DNA of 64,000 nt from Sipunculus nudus (Eukaryota > Annelida > Sipuncula > Golfingiida > Sipunculidae). Location of the stretch: NCBI GenBank assembly GCA_026874595.1, contig CM049319.1:65651417-65715416 (forward strand). Direction: 5' to 3'. Positions 12,810 to 23,485 of this stretch are shown piece after piece. Each line of letters begins with the position of its first letter. The stretch's first letter is position 1. The notes below the pieces were generated by a model. That model did no database searches, was not told where the DNA came from, and saw only the letters and a program-made list of their open reading frames with translations. Both the position numbers and the translations under genes were made by a program.

Positions 12810-13164
12810 ATCATAAATAATGAATTATAAATAATAGTTAAACAATAATTATGATTATGATGATGATGATAATAATGATAATAATTATAAAGGTAATGAA
12901 AGTGATAAAAAACCCCATAAAACTCATTAAAATGTGGAGATGCATATAATGAAGTATTACGTATGAGTGAATGTTCAAAAGATGAATAACAACCTTATAG
13001 ACGTTCCAGATGAATGATTAATCAAAAATATAATTATGAACGCTGAATACAAACAGTGAACATTTGGAAATTAAATTAAATAATTTTATGTTACTCACCT
13101 CTAATAATACATTGAGCACGACTAAAACTCCAACGCCCGCTTTCCAGCATCCGGTCTGTGCCAT
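7623..13164 (-). CDS. Tetraspanin family protein, whole coding region (8 exons)
   Basis: Four-pass membrane scaffold of the tetraspanin superfamily. Join (minus): 13164-13099, 12693-12478, 11092-11008 corrected by codon count to 11082-11008, 10492-10367, 10200-10135, 9042-8878, 7833-7750, 7673-7623; every intron is phase 0. Product about 282 aa. TM1 about 8-36 with the usual Asn (N18), TM2 about 57-84, TM3 about 95-116 with Glu (E106), large loop about 120-246, TM4 about 248-269. Loop cysteines are at 130, 140, 164, 165, 190, 191, 223 and 240, including the diagnostic LGCCG (exon 5), VPWSCC (exon 6) and GC (exon 7). NxT sequons at N141 and N209. The tail is short and contains two Cys. The usual GCCGA after TM2 is replaced by AGIAGA, so this is a divergent member and no named orthologue is assigned. 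Confidence 0.9.
7750..7833 (-). CDS. Tetraspanin exon 7, last loop Cys and TM4
   Basis: Acceptor GTCTTCTCCAG, donor ACAG|GTGAGT; 28 codons: GCQRRFLTWIELYFVLTISV then TFALVIIQ. The GC just before a fourth hydrophobic segment is the conserved final cysteine of the family. Acidic Glu at the membrane entry is also typical. Confidence 0.9.
7855..7906. repeat. (TA)n microsatellite in tetraspanin intron 6
   Basis: About 50 bases of TA immediately upstream (in gene orientation) of the TM4 exon, ending roughly 20 bases before its acceptor. Confidence 0.9.
8878..9042 (-). CDS. Tetraspanin exon 6, large loop with PxSCC
   Basis: Acceptor GGTCTTACAG, donor ATCAG|GTGAGA; 55 codons, phase 0. It encodes QAVPWSCCKRR, the second conserved Cys pair, then an NKT sequon and a single Cys (DSC). 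Order and spacing fit the variable half of a tetraspanin loop. Confidence 0.9.
9221..9400. repeat. Short tandem repeats with AGGGGCCCAATCAC core
   Basis: Four imperfect copies of an about 28-30 bp unit containing CATATTAAAGGGGCCCAATC (two identical, two diverged), upstream of tetraspanin exon 6. Confidence 0.6.
10135..10200 (-). CDS. Tetraspanin exon 5, CCG motif
   Basis: Acceptor TATATCCAG, donor CAAG|GTTAGT; 22 codons, phase 0. It encodes LGCCGVYSYQDYWKENVITG then NK. The CCG motif followed by an aromatic/Asp-Tyr-Trp turn is the hallmark of the tetraspanin large extracellular loop. Confidence 0.92.
10367..10492 (-). CDS. Tetraspanin exon 4, large loop (part 1)
   Basis: Acceptor ACTGTTGCAG, donor GGAG|GTGAGC; 42 codons, phase 0. 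It encodes a hydrophilic stretch with Cys 130, Cys 140 and an N-glycosylation sequon (NAT) directly after the second Cys. These two cysteines precede the CCG motif, which is unusual. Confidence 0.8.
10660..10901. repeat. Compound microsatellite (AAT)n/(ATT)n/(AATAAG)n/(GA)n
   Basis: It lies in tetraspanin intron 3. (AAT)n is followed directly by (ATT)n, an inverted pair able to fold, then degenerate AAT/AAG repeats, then about 45 bases of (GA)n. Confidence 0.9.
11008..11082 (-). CDS. Tetraspanin exon 3, TM3
   Basis: Acceptor CTGTTTACAG, 25 codons: YIGFLVILIVAELVLGVFTI then VEREK. A hydrophobic segment with a central Glu, followed by a charged exit, is the usual tetraspanin TM3 pattern. The donor AAG|GTTGTT is weak but is the only one that keeps phase 0 with the next exon. 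Confidence 0.85.
12478..12693 (-). CDS. Tetraspanin exon 2, TM1 end, small loop, TM2
   Basis: Acceptor TTACCCAG, donor TGCA|GTGAGT; 72 codons, phase 0 at both ends. It completes TM1 (IAGLALLVIGSLLL), encodes a short extracellular loop (about 20 residues) and TM2 (FGTFLALSGGIILSITSVAG). The small loop has no cysteine. Confidence 0.88.
12717..12806. repeat. (AAT)n microsatellite in tetraspanin intron 1
   Basis: About 90 bases of AAT trinucleotide repeat starting 24 bases upstream (in gene orientation) of exon 2. Confidence 0.9.
13099..13164 (-). CDS. Tetraspanin exon 1, start and TM1 (first half)
   Basis: The ATG sits in a strong context (AAAATGG). It encodes MAQTGCWKAGVGVLVVLNVL then LE, and ends AG|GTGAGT, phase 0. 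The Cys-Trp-Lys lead-in and the Asn inside the hydrophobic stretch are typical of tetraspanin TM1. Confidence 0.88.
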
Positions 13165-13190
13165 TTTGAAATGACTGCTACAAATATACC

Positions 13191-13207
13191 AATCCGTGAC
13201 GTCACGG
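13191..13207. promoter_or_regulatory. CRE/ATF palindrome by the tetraspanin start
   Basis: A perfect 14-bp palindrome (CCGTGACGTCACGG, 13194-13207) contains the full CRE core TGACGTCA at 13197-13204, and an inverted CCAAT lies next to it. It sits about 30-43 bases upstream of the tetraspanin ATG, so it is in the promoter or the 5' UTR. Confidence 0.45.
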
Positions 13208-14221
13208 AGATTAGCAACGTGATCAAGCTAGGCTGAGGAACGGGAGTTTTAATTCTGAAGACATGAAAAGAAAATTACAAATGGGCAATGTTATATGTGA
13301 GAAGAATATAAACTGGATAAGGAAAGGAAGAAGCAGGGAGGAATTATGTTTTTGTCTGTAAGAACACCATATCACATCCACTGTGTACTATAACCATAAC
13401 CAGATAACCTTATAAATTAGAAGTTAATATTAAGATAAGTTTAAATATACTATAAACACTTTATTTATGTATGTCTTTTTTATGTAAGGGTTTGATCACA
13501 GGTATAGGTTATCAAACTCTTTTTGAAAGTCCGTTCCCTTAATTTCTTGCTGATATATTATGCACAAAACAACATGCTACACATATGATTGTAACATTTT
13601 TATACTAGATCCAAGATGGCATCATGTTTTCACCTTGGTCCGTTATCTGGCAGCAATATTACGCCAAATAAAAATAAGAGATTTTGATTATTTTTTCCCC
13701 AGCAAAACCCAAGGAATAATCCGGAAAATTTTAAAAGCCATCTGGAAAACCATAATATTTTTTTTAATTCAAAGGTTAGAATATTGTTACACAGAACGAT
13801 CTCCTTGTTCCCGTGAAGACCGCCTCATTTATAAGTATTTGTGGCATCATTGGCAAACAACTGTAAAGTAAACGAGTGTTACTGAAGTGTGACCTTGTGA
13901 AAAATACAAGAAAGCCTTTTTACTGGGATCTTGGCAGGGGACATTCAAGCAGTTGTATCCATGCAGATGTATAGATCATCAAATTCTTGTTGAAAGTCCA
14001 CTTTATCTATTTCTTGGCTGTTAGATACTGACATATTATACCCAATATGCAATTTTGAATATGCAAAAGATATGTTTAAGTTGTTTGTTGCTGCCTCCCT
14101 CATATTGAGGCATTATTAAACACAAAGAGGAAATGTCAAAATAACGGAAGCATCATTTTAAAACAATGTTTACAAAGGTAAGCATATACGTAAGAAGCAT
14201 ACGTTCATATAATCTTCAAAT
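13208..14221. other. Intergenic 5' of the tetraspanin, nothing recognised
   Basis: A plus-strand frame of 103 codons at 13560-13871 has no motif, no family resemblance and poor coding composition. No other structure is seen. Confidence 0.5.
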
Positions 14222-14249
14222 TTGAATTCAGAGTTTATGCTCAACACAA

Positions 14250-14570
14250 GGAACAAGGAGTACGATCACCTTGACAACGGATATTATATTCACGATTTTC
14301 TTGACAACAAACGTTATATTCACGATATCTCGACAACAGATTTAATATTTAGGATTTTTGTCAGAAGATTTCATATTTACGACTATCTTGACAACAGAGA
14401 TCAAATGTTTGATGATCTTGACAACAGGGATTATATTGACCAATAATTTGTAAATAGAGGTTATATTTACAATTATCTAAACATAAGATTCGTGGAAATC
14501 AGTCCAGCCGCTTTTGCGTAATCGACAAAAACATACAGACAAACAAGCATACATGAGTGAATACATTTCC
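14250..14570 (+). repeat. Diverged 33-36 bp tandem array plus LINE-type 3' tail
   Basis: Repeats of a CTTGACAACnGnnnTTATATT core run over about 14258-14490 (six to seven units). They are followed by GAAATCAGTCCAGCCGCTTT and a tail of ACATACAGACAAACAAGCA type, a 3' end seen in RTE-like and related LINEs of invertebrates. The body of any such LINE is absent. Confidence 0.45.
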
Positions 14571-17500
14571 TACACGGCACAGGAGATGAAGAACAGCCCG
14601 CATTCTAATGCAAGGTACATAAACAATAGCGCTAGCACATGCATTAACTCATGTTGTCAGGTCTTTTTTGCTTAATAAAAAAGTTGACCAGCAAAAACAT
14701 CCGCTCACATGGATTTACTATCTCCAATTCATCCTGTGTCATATGTTGTTATGGTTCTGTTCGTGAGTATACATAGTCTACGTGTATCTCTTTACAATAA
14801 CGAGACTACGTGAGCAGAGGTCCGATCTCGGGCATGCTCACGTGACAGCTATGTACCAAGAAAAACATTAAAGCAAAAACACAAAAACCACCAATTGGCA
14901 ACTTGAAAAATCTTGCTTTATGAAGTTGCACGGTACGGCTACCAGAGGGCGTGCGTGGTATACCTCTGTTATCGTTACTAATGGCCCCCGATGCAAGGAA
15001 ATTTCACGTGTATAGAAAACTGAAACGGTTTTTGAACGAAATATTAGGAGATACCATTACATGTAAAGGAGAACACATTATACTTTATGTATATTTTACA
15101 TACCTTGGTCCCTTTACACTGGCCTGTGGTACATTTGCGTATAGGTACAATAAAATAAATTTAACTGTTCAGAAAAAAACAAGGCTTCATCTAATAGCTT
15201 GAAACGATATATAACCTAAGCTACGTGGTGATAGGCCGTGAAGTTTAACATAACCTTTATGTAATTATTGGCCTTGGGGCAGGTGATATAGCGATGTAGC
15301 TAGACATATCAGCTATAAAACAGGTTGTTCTGAGGTTGCAGGCACGTAATTACCTGGGAACTACCCATAATGCCACAAAGTCGAAAAAGCGACCTAAAAG
15401 TGACAGGTAGAGCTTGGGTGAGAGATACCAAATCTCTAACAATCTGCATATTTTCACGGAGTTATGAATGCGTCGGTTCCACATTGTTAGCGATTTTGAC
15501 CCACACCACATATATAATTTTCTGCTTGAGTGAATGTGATATCAAAACAACTAAATGACTCAATGGGTGGCTCGATGCGTGAATGTTTGTTTCTGACGCC
15601 TCGTCTCGGGTTCACCGAGGCATGACATAAACAGACCTTGCTGTGTGGTGTATCAACACATTTGGAGCTTTACGGAAGGACGACCTCTTCAAATAACATT
15701 CCTGAGTATATTATATGCTATTAAATATCGCGTTTAATACAAACACTATTAACTCTTTCATTACCATTTTCTTTCACGAATCCTCCGTAATCCTCATTTT
15801 CTCAGTAATGTTTCATTGCATCGCAACAATTAGGACGAAGTGAACATATGTAGCTGTGAACTATAATATAAAAAAAATCATGCTTTGAACATTCCAGTTT
15901 AGATTTTACAACATCCTTATGTGTTTACAGTTCTGGTATCTCGCCTTATATTCACCACTATCACATTGAATAACTATGGCAACTTTCATTGTTGTTTGAA
16001 GTGACTGGAATGTGGTGCCTGAGGGTCTTTCCATCAAATAAAGCTTGCTACTGTAATTGTCTGTAATTGTCTTTTTCCTATGTTGTCAGTCAAGTTTGTT
16101 TTGATTGTTAATGTACCAGATTGAAAAATATACTTAGCTCGGGATGGTTCCCATGGAATAGTCTAAAATGGAATTTTTAGAACCCTAAATATATTTGTTA
16201 TAAAATCTAGTACCTGTATATGGACACGTTAGCGACCACACCGATCCAATACAAATGCTAATATATACTATTATTGACGGTGCTGTGGTCATATAAATGC
16301 CGATTGGGCGTTATATCTCGAGTTATAACAATTACAAGAGGAGAGATACAATTAACAATGGCTCCTAAATTGAAAGTTAAAAAATCATTCGATAGTATTT
16401 TCCAGAACATGATCTTATGCGCATTTGCGTTCGTTCCCTCCACAGCAAGCTGAGGACGTTTTTGAAATATGACAGAATATCTACAACCTTTTGAAATGTT
16501 CAAAGGTTTGTAATAAATTTAGGATATCTTTGTTCTACAGTTCAACTGACTCATACATAGATTATATTTCATGTGTAGGTCTGAGATTGTAGAAGACGGT
16601 ACATTCCTTACGCAGCGGTTTAAACGAAGGAGATTTGAAAAGACAACAGCCGAAGACGGTAACCTATTTAATTCCCCATGGTGTCTGGTTAGAATGTTCT
16701 GTTAGGGTACAATCAGCATAAAATTAGAAGAAACACTTCAGCAGAGGTGCAAATTAACAAAAAAAAGTGTATGGTATGAAATGGGAGGTGTTGCTCCAGC
16801 TAAACATTTTTATACTCGCCCGTATGACCGCCCACTGTTGGCGTGACAGTATAAACTTTATAACAAGGATGTTCGATTAAGACATCCTGGAAGCGGCCCT
16901 GCGCATGACATGGATAATGGGAGAGAAACTTAAAACAAATATAAATTGTATTATAATATATTACTTATATAATTGAAATTATAGCTATATATAACAAGTT
17001 ACACTTTCTAATTCACATGCACTTACATTAAACATAGACAGAAAACATGGTATTAAGATTTCATTCCTAAATTAGAAAGCAGCCAGAGACCGCACATATA
17101 CCTCCGTCAACATTCTGAATCACCAGAAATGGTATAATATTAGGATCCTGGTCAAGTTCGGTGTATGTCATTTCGGTGTGGGCATTAAGTGTATCCAAGC
17201 AAAGATTTAACTGAAAAGGTATGGTTGTCGAATCTTCCAATTATGACACCTCAACGGGTTTACCAACTCGAAGGGTTCCTTACAGCTCTGTCCTCTCGAA
17301 CGCTGGAGCCAGTGGATGTATCTGACCCTCGTCCCATATGAAAAAAACCTGCCCTATCTCACAACGATGAGGAAATCATATTATGGTGATAAAGATTGCT
17401 TCCATTTTTTACATATTGTTCTTTTGTCCTTTAAACATCCATTCTTAATGTTGTTGTTAAGTTGCTTACAGACAATATAACCAACCATCAAGAGAGTAAA

Positions 17501-17770
17501 AAAGTAACCAGCCAACAGTGACAACACTGGCAGAGAAAAAAAAAATTAAACAGAATGACCTACGATTGTTGATTTTAAAATAAGAGGCTCCAGGGAACCT
17601 GTTTGGTGAAATTTGTTTTACATCCTACTCGGAATAGCTCTTGAAGAAGGTGTGGCTTTAATATTTCATTCCTGAAAAGATGTACATTGTAATATGGCTC
17701 CAAAACGGTGTCCAACCCCCTGCTGTCCTTTGTATTAAGATACAGGTATTTTGAATTGCCGACTTGCATC
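14571..17770. other. Intergenic, nothing recognised
   Basis: Short frames on both strands (up to 83 codons) lack motifs or exon-like borders. No element with two recognisable ends is seen. Confidence 0.45.
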
Positions 17771-17921
17771 TCTGGATTAAGGGTATCTCCAATTTACGGC
17801 AACTGACGGACAGTCCTTTGAAGGTAGGTCCGGAAATTTATAACCTCCCTACTAAAGGCACCTCTTCATTACGGGCAAAATGTCCGGTCCCGTCAGTGTC
17901 CGTTATATGGAGGTTCTACTG
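17771..17921 (+). mobile_element. 3' fragment of a pogo/Tigger-like element
   Basis: The end GGAGGTTCTACTG followed by TA is the reverse complement of the CAGTAGAACCTCC terminus common in this superfamily. The opposite end is missing; LINE sequence begins just downstream. Confidence 0.4.
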
Positions 17922-17937
17922 TATATACCCGAGTTTA

Positions 17938-19210
17938 AATATATACTGTGACGATGCAGCAGACTTACAACTTAGGCTGAGAAAAAGACATGGGCACAGA
18001 CAAGGATATTCTACTATTGATCATATATTTACAGTGCATGCTTTGAAACAAAAACAGAAGTAAGAAAAGAGGTCGATTTTGGTAAAGCTTTTGACAGAAT
18101 TTCACATAAAATGCTTTGGTATAGATTACATAAAATTGGAATTCATGGAAATATAATTCAAGTATTGAAATCTATGTATAGCCACTTACCCTGTTGTGTA
18201 AAAACGGACGAAGGATTAACTGATGCCTTTTTTTGTAGTAATGGCACCAGACAAGGTTGTCTGCTAAGCCCTATATTATATATGCTTTTATATTATTTGC
18301 ATATATATCAACACTATCAAATATGTATATGGACATACAATCCTAAATGTATAATAGGACATCCTAGACTATTTGCTTCAATAAAACTGCATTCAAGGTT
18401 CATTAAAGAACTCTATTCATGGGTCCACCAAGAACCTTTTAAGGTTCCCCACTCAGTCCATCGTCATCGTGAAGAACCTTAGAGGGTTCTTCTCAGAACC
18501 TCTTTAGAGGTTCTTTATGGAACCTTATGGGTTCCATAAAAGAACCTTCGGGAGGTTTCAAAAAGAACCCCGCTTGAAGGTTCTAGCTGGAACCTTAAAA
18601 GGTTCCCCACTCATTCCGATCTGAAGAACCTTTATGGGTTCTAGTTGGAACCCTTTTTTCTTAGAGTGTATATTATTTATATTTTATCTTAATCAGTTCT
18701 AAGCAATGATTAAAGGAGCAACATTACAAGGAATTCAAATGTCACAAGAATCCCCAAATATAAATATTTTAGCTTTTGCAGATGATATATATATGGTTGG
18801 TGACTCAGTTGGTCGCGTACAAAATATATTGAAAATATTGGATGTTTTTGTAACCATTGGAGTATGCAAGTAAATGAAAAAAAAAACTCTAAGTCTGTAG
18901 TATTTAAGAGGGCAGGTATAAATAAACAAAATGAAAAGAAATGGTATTTCAAAGGAAAACAATTAACTAATGTGAACCAATATAAATATCTGGGAATAAT
19001 ATTTTCTTCAAGAGTGTCGTGGAATCCTTGTTTGAAATTATTAACACATCAAGCACAGAAGGGTCTGTATATGGTAAAAAAAAGTGAATCTAAATGTGGT
19101 AAAATGTTTCCTAATATCATAATAAATATATTTGATAAAGTTTTAGCACCAGAAATTTTAGGATTCTTGTCAAGACCAATTATAGATAATGTGCAATCAA
19201 GCTTTTGTGT
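17938..19210 (+). pseudogene. LINE reverse-transcriptase relic, broken
   Basis: Remnant of a non-LTR retrotransposon RT. In order: GYSTIDHIFTVHAL (about 18004-18045); a deletion and frameshift; DFGKAFDRISHKMLWYRLHK (18075-18134); CCVKTDEGLTDAFF; GTRQGCLLSP (18244-18273); a 370-bp insertion; FADDIYMVGDS (about 18776-18808), the FADD catalytic box; MQVNEKK; NQYKYLGIIFSSRVSWNP (about 18978-19030). The 5' end (endonuclease) and the 3' end are missing; the relic runs out at a TATA microsatellite near 19215. It has several frame breaks. CR1/Jockey-like by feel, clade not certain. Confidence 0.85.
18299..18668. mobile_element. 370-bp insertion rich in AAGAACC/GGTTCTT palindromes
   Basis: It separates the two halves of the RT relic and is bounded by a 10-bp direct repeat TATATTATTT (18289-18298 and 18669-18678), a likely target duplication. 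The right two-thirds is a series of short inverted pairs (AGAACCTT with AAGGTTCT) ending in CCCTTTTTTCTTAGAGTG. Non-autonomous; superfamily unassigned. Confidence 0.55.
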
Positions 19211-20019
19211 ACATATATATATACATACATATATATATATATATTTATATATATTTATGTGTTTATCAGTGCTATTCTTTTCTACGACATGTAAATCTTT
19301 CAACATAATTTAACACATATTGGCAGAAAGCGTGGCAAACATGTGTTTATTTATATGTTTCTTAAGTTATTTATACTTTGGGCCATGAGACCTTTCTACA
19401 ATCTTTGTTTTGTCGTTGTTGTGACTCATATTCAAAATTTCGGGTTCGGCAAACACTCACCGCTTTAGTCACCCAAGTGCACTCTTGTACACGGAGGGAC
19501 GGATGACAAAACAATGAAGAAAAAAAATAATGTCTTTTTTTGTGAACAAAATGTATTCTTAATGGTGTATTTGAAATCAAAAGGAATTAACTGCAAATTT
19601 TGTTTCTGATATAAATTGTCGATGATCTGTTTATTTTACGCGCTAAGTGTCATTTTGGAGTATAAAGTAAAATAGGTCTGTATTTAAACACTTGTGTATA
19701 AAAAAACAGGACGTGATGTAATGTTCCTTTCGAGTTTGATTGAAAGGTACGCCGGGATATCCGGAGCGTGACGTTATTCACGGACCAGGTGACAAACGGC
19801 TCCACCCGATATACATGCTGTCGTCTGTTGCTTATATGTGGTCTGTTTTGAGCATCCCAAGCGTAAAAATGTAGTTTCTTTGAAATAAAAATGAAAAAAA
19901 AAGAGTAACTTTATCCCATTCTTTATCACAAAAAGATCCCTCCCCCAGCCCTGCTCCCAACCACCAACCTGACAGGTAAATTGCTTAAAATAATCACACA
20001 ATGACAACCGTTAAACTTT

Positions 20020-20545
20020 ACCCCCCCCCCCCCCGCCCCCTTGCAAACAAAATCCTGGATCCGCGCTTGAAAAGGTTGAAATGGCAACATTTCATTTTTG
20101 ACTTTGGTTGGTACTGAGATGCTTACAATAGGTATACTACAAGAAACACTGTAATACGGAAAGTGACAAAGAATGCAATTTATAGACACTTATAGGGTTA
20201 ATACTGGAAAGAACCCAATGAACCTTTTTAGATGGCCTGTTGGTGGCACTGTCTATTGATTGAGGATGAAGCTATCCATATGATAAGAATGATATATTCG
20301 TATAAAGCCTTCTGGATTTCCGGTTTTATATGCACGGAGCTAGGAATAATTCATAAGTCAAAACCTATATCGTTAAGACATAAGAGCGAATCGCTGAGGT
20401 TCTATAACGAGATTTCCTAATTACGCCATTGAGGCATCATCGGCTCCGATTTTTTTTTTTTTTGAGGGGGGGGGGGGGGGTTGTCATTAGTCCTCCTGGG
20501 TTGGAGTCTTCATTTTTTATAAATCCTGGATCCGTCCCTGTAACG
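20020..20545 (-). mobile_element. Two hAT-like termini with poly-C/poly-G tracts
   Basis: The reverse strand reads CAAGCGCGGATCCAGGATTT from about 20068 and CAGGGACGGATCCAGGATTT from about 20541, each followed by a long G or C tract (20021-20034 and 20467-20480). The CAGGG(G)CGGATCCAGGATTT terminus is a widespread hAT-type end. Complete elements are not delimited. Confidence 0.45.
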
Positions 20546-21349
20546 AGGTTTGATCCGTAATACAATCGTTCATTGCATGATGTCATACAAGGCTGCATGG
20601 GACGAAGACTTGTGTTTACAGCTTTGAGCTACGTAGGAAAGGCACGCCCCCTCCCCTACACACACTCACACACACAGCATGTAACACTGGGATCTACGTT
20701 TTTTCTGATTCAAGAAACAAAATCTGTGCTAGTGAAAACTTTGAGAAAAGCATTTGTCATGTTTACATTAGATTTCATTGATGTAAATTCTTTCATTTGC
20801 TACAATTCAGACATAGACAGAAATCTTTGACCGCCATATTATTTCCATGGATTTCCTAACAATTATGACTGAATTATATTTTTTGGCAAAACTTAAATTT
20901 TCAACCCATCCTGAATTTTCCTTTTGGTTTTGAAAATTATTTTTTTCAAGAATGCATATTGAAGTGGTAGATTGATTCCAGGTAGGAATTACTTTTTTTC
21001 CAGAAATTCTTATATATTAATATATATGCGCCTGAAAGGGAAAGTAAGGATATCTAACTGGAACTCTAGAGATTCGAGCTAATGTTTTACAGATGGGTCA
21101 AGCGTATAAAACCCGAAGTACATACGGCTTATGAGTGGCATTAATTCATATCGTATGGTCTTCTTCCTCATTCTCAAGATAGTGCCATCAACAGACCATG
21201 GACGTATCCTTAACAAGAGCACCACAAATGGTGCATAATACGCCAGTCGTGTATCTAGTGACCTCTAACCTCAATAAATATGCGCGGATTTTGCTGGAAA
21301 TCGAAATTAATCGAAACCATTATCGAACTCGGATCGATAATCTTTTGGC

Positions 21350-21450
21350 GAGAAATGATGGTGAGTTTCGTGAAAGTCCATCAAAGCGCCGTTAAGTTAT
21401 CGCGGCAACACTAAACGTGAACGGACGGACAGACGGACGGACCGTAGGTA
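21350..21450 (+). mobile_element. LINE-type 3' tail (ACGGACGGACAGACGGACGG)
   Basis: GAAAGTCCATCAAAGCGCCG is followed by a GAC/GGAC-rich tail, resembling 3' ends of invertebrate RTE/Penelope-type elements. Only the tail is present. Confidence 0.35.
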
Positions 21451-22574
21451 TACCATAATACCTCCCAGCATAGACGGACGTATAAAAATAAAGTCTTAAT
21501 GGAAGTCAGTGTGCCCTCTTTGCAATACATCATGTATGAGTTTACGAGAGACAGAGAGAGAAAATATTGGGAGCGCAAGAAAGCATAGAATAAGTGACAC
21601 AAATGAAATCTATTAATATTTCCTCCATAGCTTTTTGGGGTGAAAAAACGTAATTATTACCTTGAAAATCGACCTTAATTACGCAGCAGCAGAAATATAT
21701 ATTCCTCTGTCGTGTGGTGTTTTCAAAACACGTGGTTCACCACTGGTTCAGTGACACAAGCGATGGAACTCTCCACATGCCTGACTTCACAAGTTATGAC
21801 GAACTACATCTGGACTACCGTGTTTATACCAATATAGGCGAGGATGCGGTTAAACTCCCTGCCTGCCGGGGATATTGGAGACTATGAGTCACTTAGTACA
21901 TTCCAGACTTCTCTAGATTGCGTGAATTATTAGAGCATGCAGCAATCAAATATCTGAAGTATCCATTCACACAAGATCTTTATTTTTTTTCACGTGGGCT
22001 GACACGACTTGCGCTGCCTATGTCCAACTTACCTTCAGTTAGTGATTATATTATATCACTTATATATATTATTTAGATAAATTATTACAATGATTACTTT
22101 CTATTTTATCAATTTGTAAACTGAAAGGAAGGATATATATTTCTTGAAAACGTAAACCTTCTGGATCAGCAGCCATATACATGACAATGGAAGTTGGTCC
22201 GTCAGCTGCAACGAACTTTTTGTGTCGTTTGCCTGACTGGATTCAGTTCCAGTTAGCTAGGGGACTACTTCTATATGTGATAAAAGTGCTGGATTTTGCT
22301 TGATTTATTTTTTATTACATGCTATACATATTGGTTATTACATTATTCATATCATATATTTTACTTCTGCATTCTATCAAGTGTTACATAAATTTACTGT
22401 TATGGTTTCCATAGGACTGGTAGTCCTAGTCTGTATTAAACAGCATGGTGAGTTACTTTTGTCATATCCAGTTCTACAGGTGTAGCTTTTTCTTTTGCAT
22501 GATGTGCATTGAAATTGACACTTAGCAACTGGGAAATCATCTCATTAGTAAACTGGTAATCCGCATTCGACGGA

Positions 22575-23485
22575 ATGCAAGCCTCCGCCATGGTGGGGGT
22601 CCCTATTCAGGGATGCTCATGTTTGCATTCACTTCTCCGGCTCATATTCTAAGGTTCATCTGTGATATGTAAATGTATATTGGCGAATATTCCTTGATGA
22701 CTTTCCTGATTCCAGTTCATGAGCTGGATCCACATCAACATCTAATTGATTGTTCATTAGCTGTATTCACAAAAATGAGCTAGATTACGTTCATGATTGC
22801 GCGATCGAGTTATGTTGTGTTGTGAAGGCATACATTGCTATATGCATTTGATCACGAAATGATTACTTTTTCCCTGAAAATTTCACGAGATTCTGTTTAT
22901 AATTGCTTGAGCTACATCTTGTGAACATCACACAAACAAACCCACACACACACAAACACGAACGGGGATGAACGAATGCCCTCATGGTGGAGGCAAAATT
23001 ACCAGTATGTGTTTTCCTGAGTATGTATCTATGAGCGTGAGGTTTTAGCATTTCTGAAGCTTATTTAACAGCGAAACATTATGTTACATTGAACAAAATG
23101 TTTTGCATTTAGCACTGATTGCCTCCGCCAGAAGGGTATGCGTTCATCCCCGTTCGTGTGTGTGCTTGCGTGTGTTTGTATGTGTGTGTGTGTGTGTGCG
23201 TGTGTGGCTGGCTTTGGTTGTTCACAACACAACTCAAGCAATCATTAATAACGGAATCTCATGAAATTTACAGGGCATTTCGGAAAAAGGGCCACTGAAG
23301 AATCGATTAGATTTTTGGTTGGGTTCTGCCTCATGATCCGGGTCCAGGAAGTCCATGAATATTCAAAAATGTACTTACACTTATACACGAAATTGGAGCG
23401 AATAATATTATGGAGCGAATAAGAGAATGCATAATGTTTTTTTTTAGCATTCCACATTAAGGACCGCCCACCTGGCGGAGGCCAG
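22575..23485. mobile_element. Inverted pair of one MITE family (GCCTCCGCC ends)
   Basis: Copy 1 is about 22575-22997 (minus) and copy 2 about 23118-23485 (plus). They share TTGCCTCCRCC ends, a GTTCATCCCCGTTCGTGTG block, a (GT)n or (CA)n stretch, and a CTCATGAAATTT-like block. A fragment of the same family lies at 41710-41990. Confidence 0.55.
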
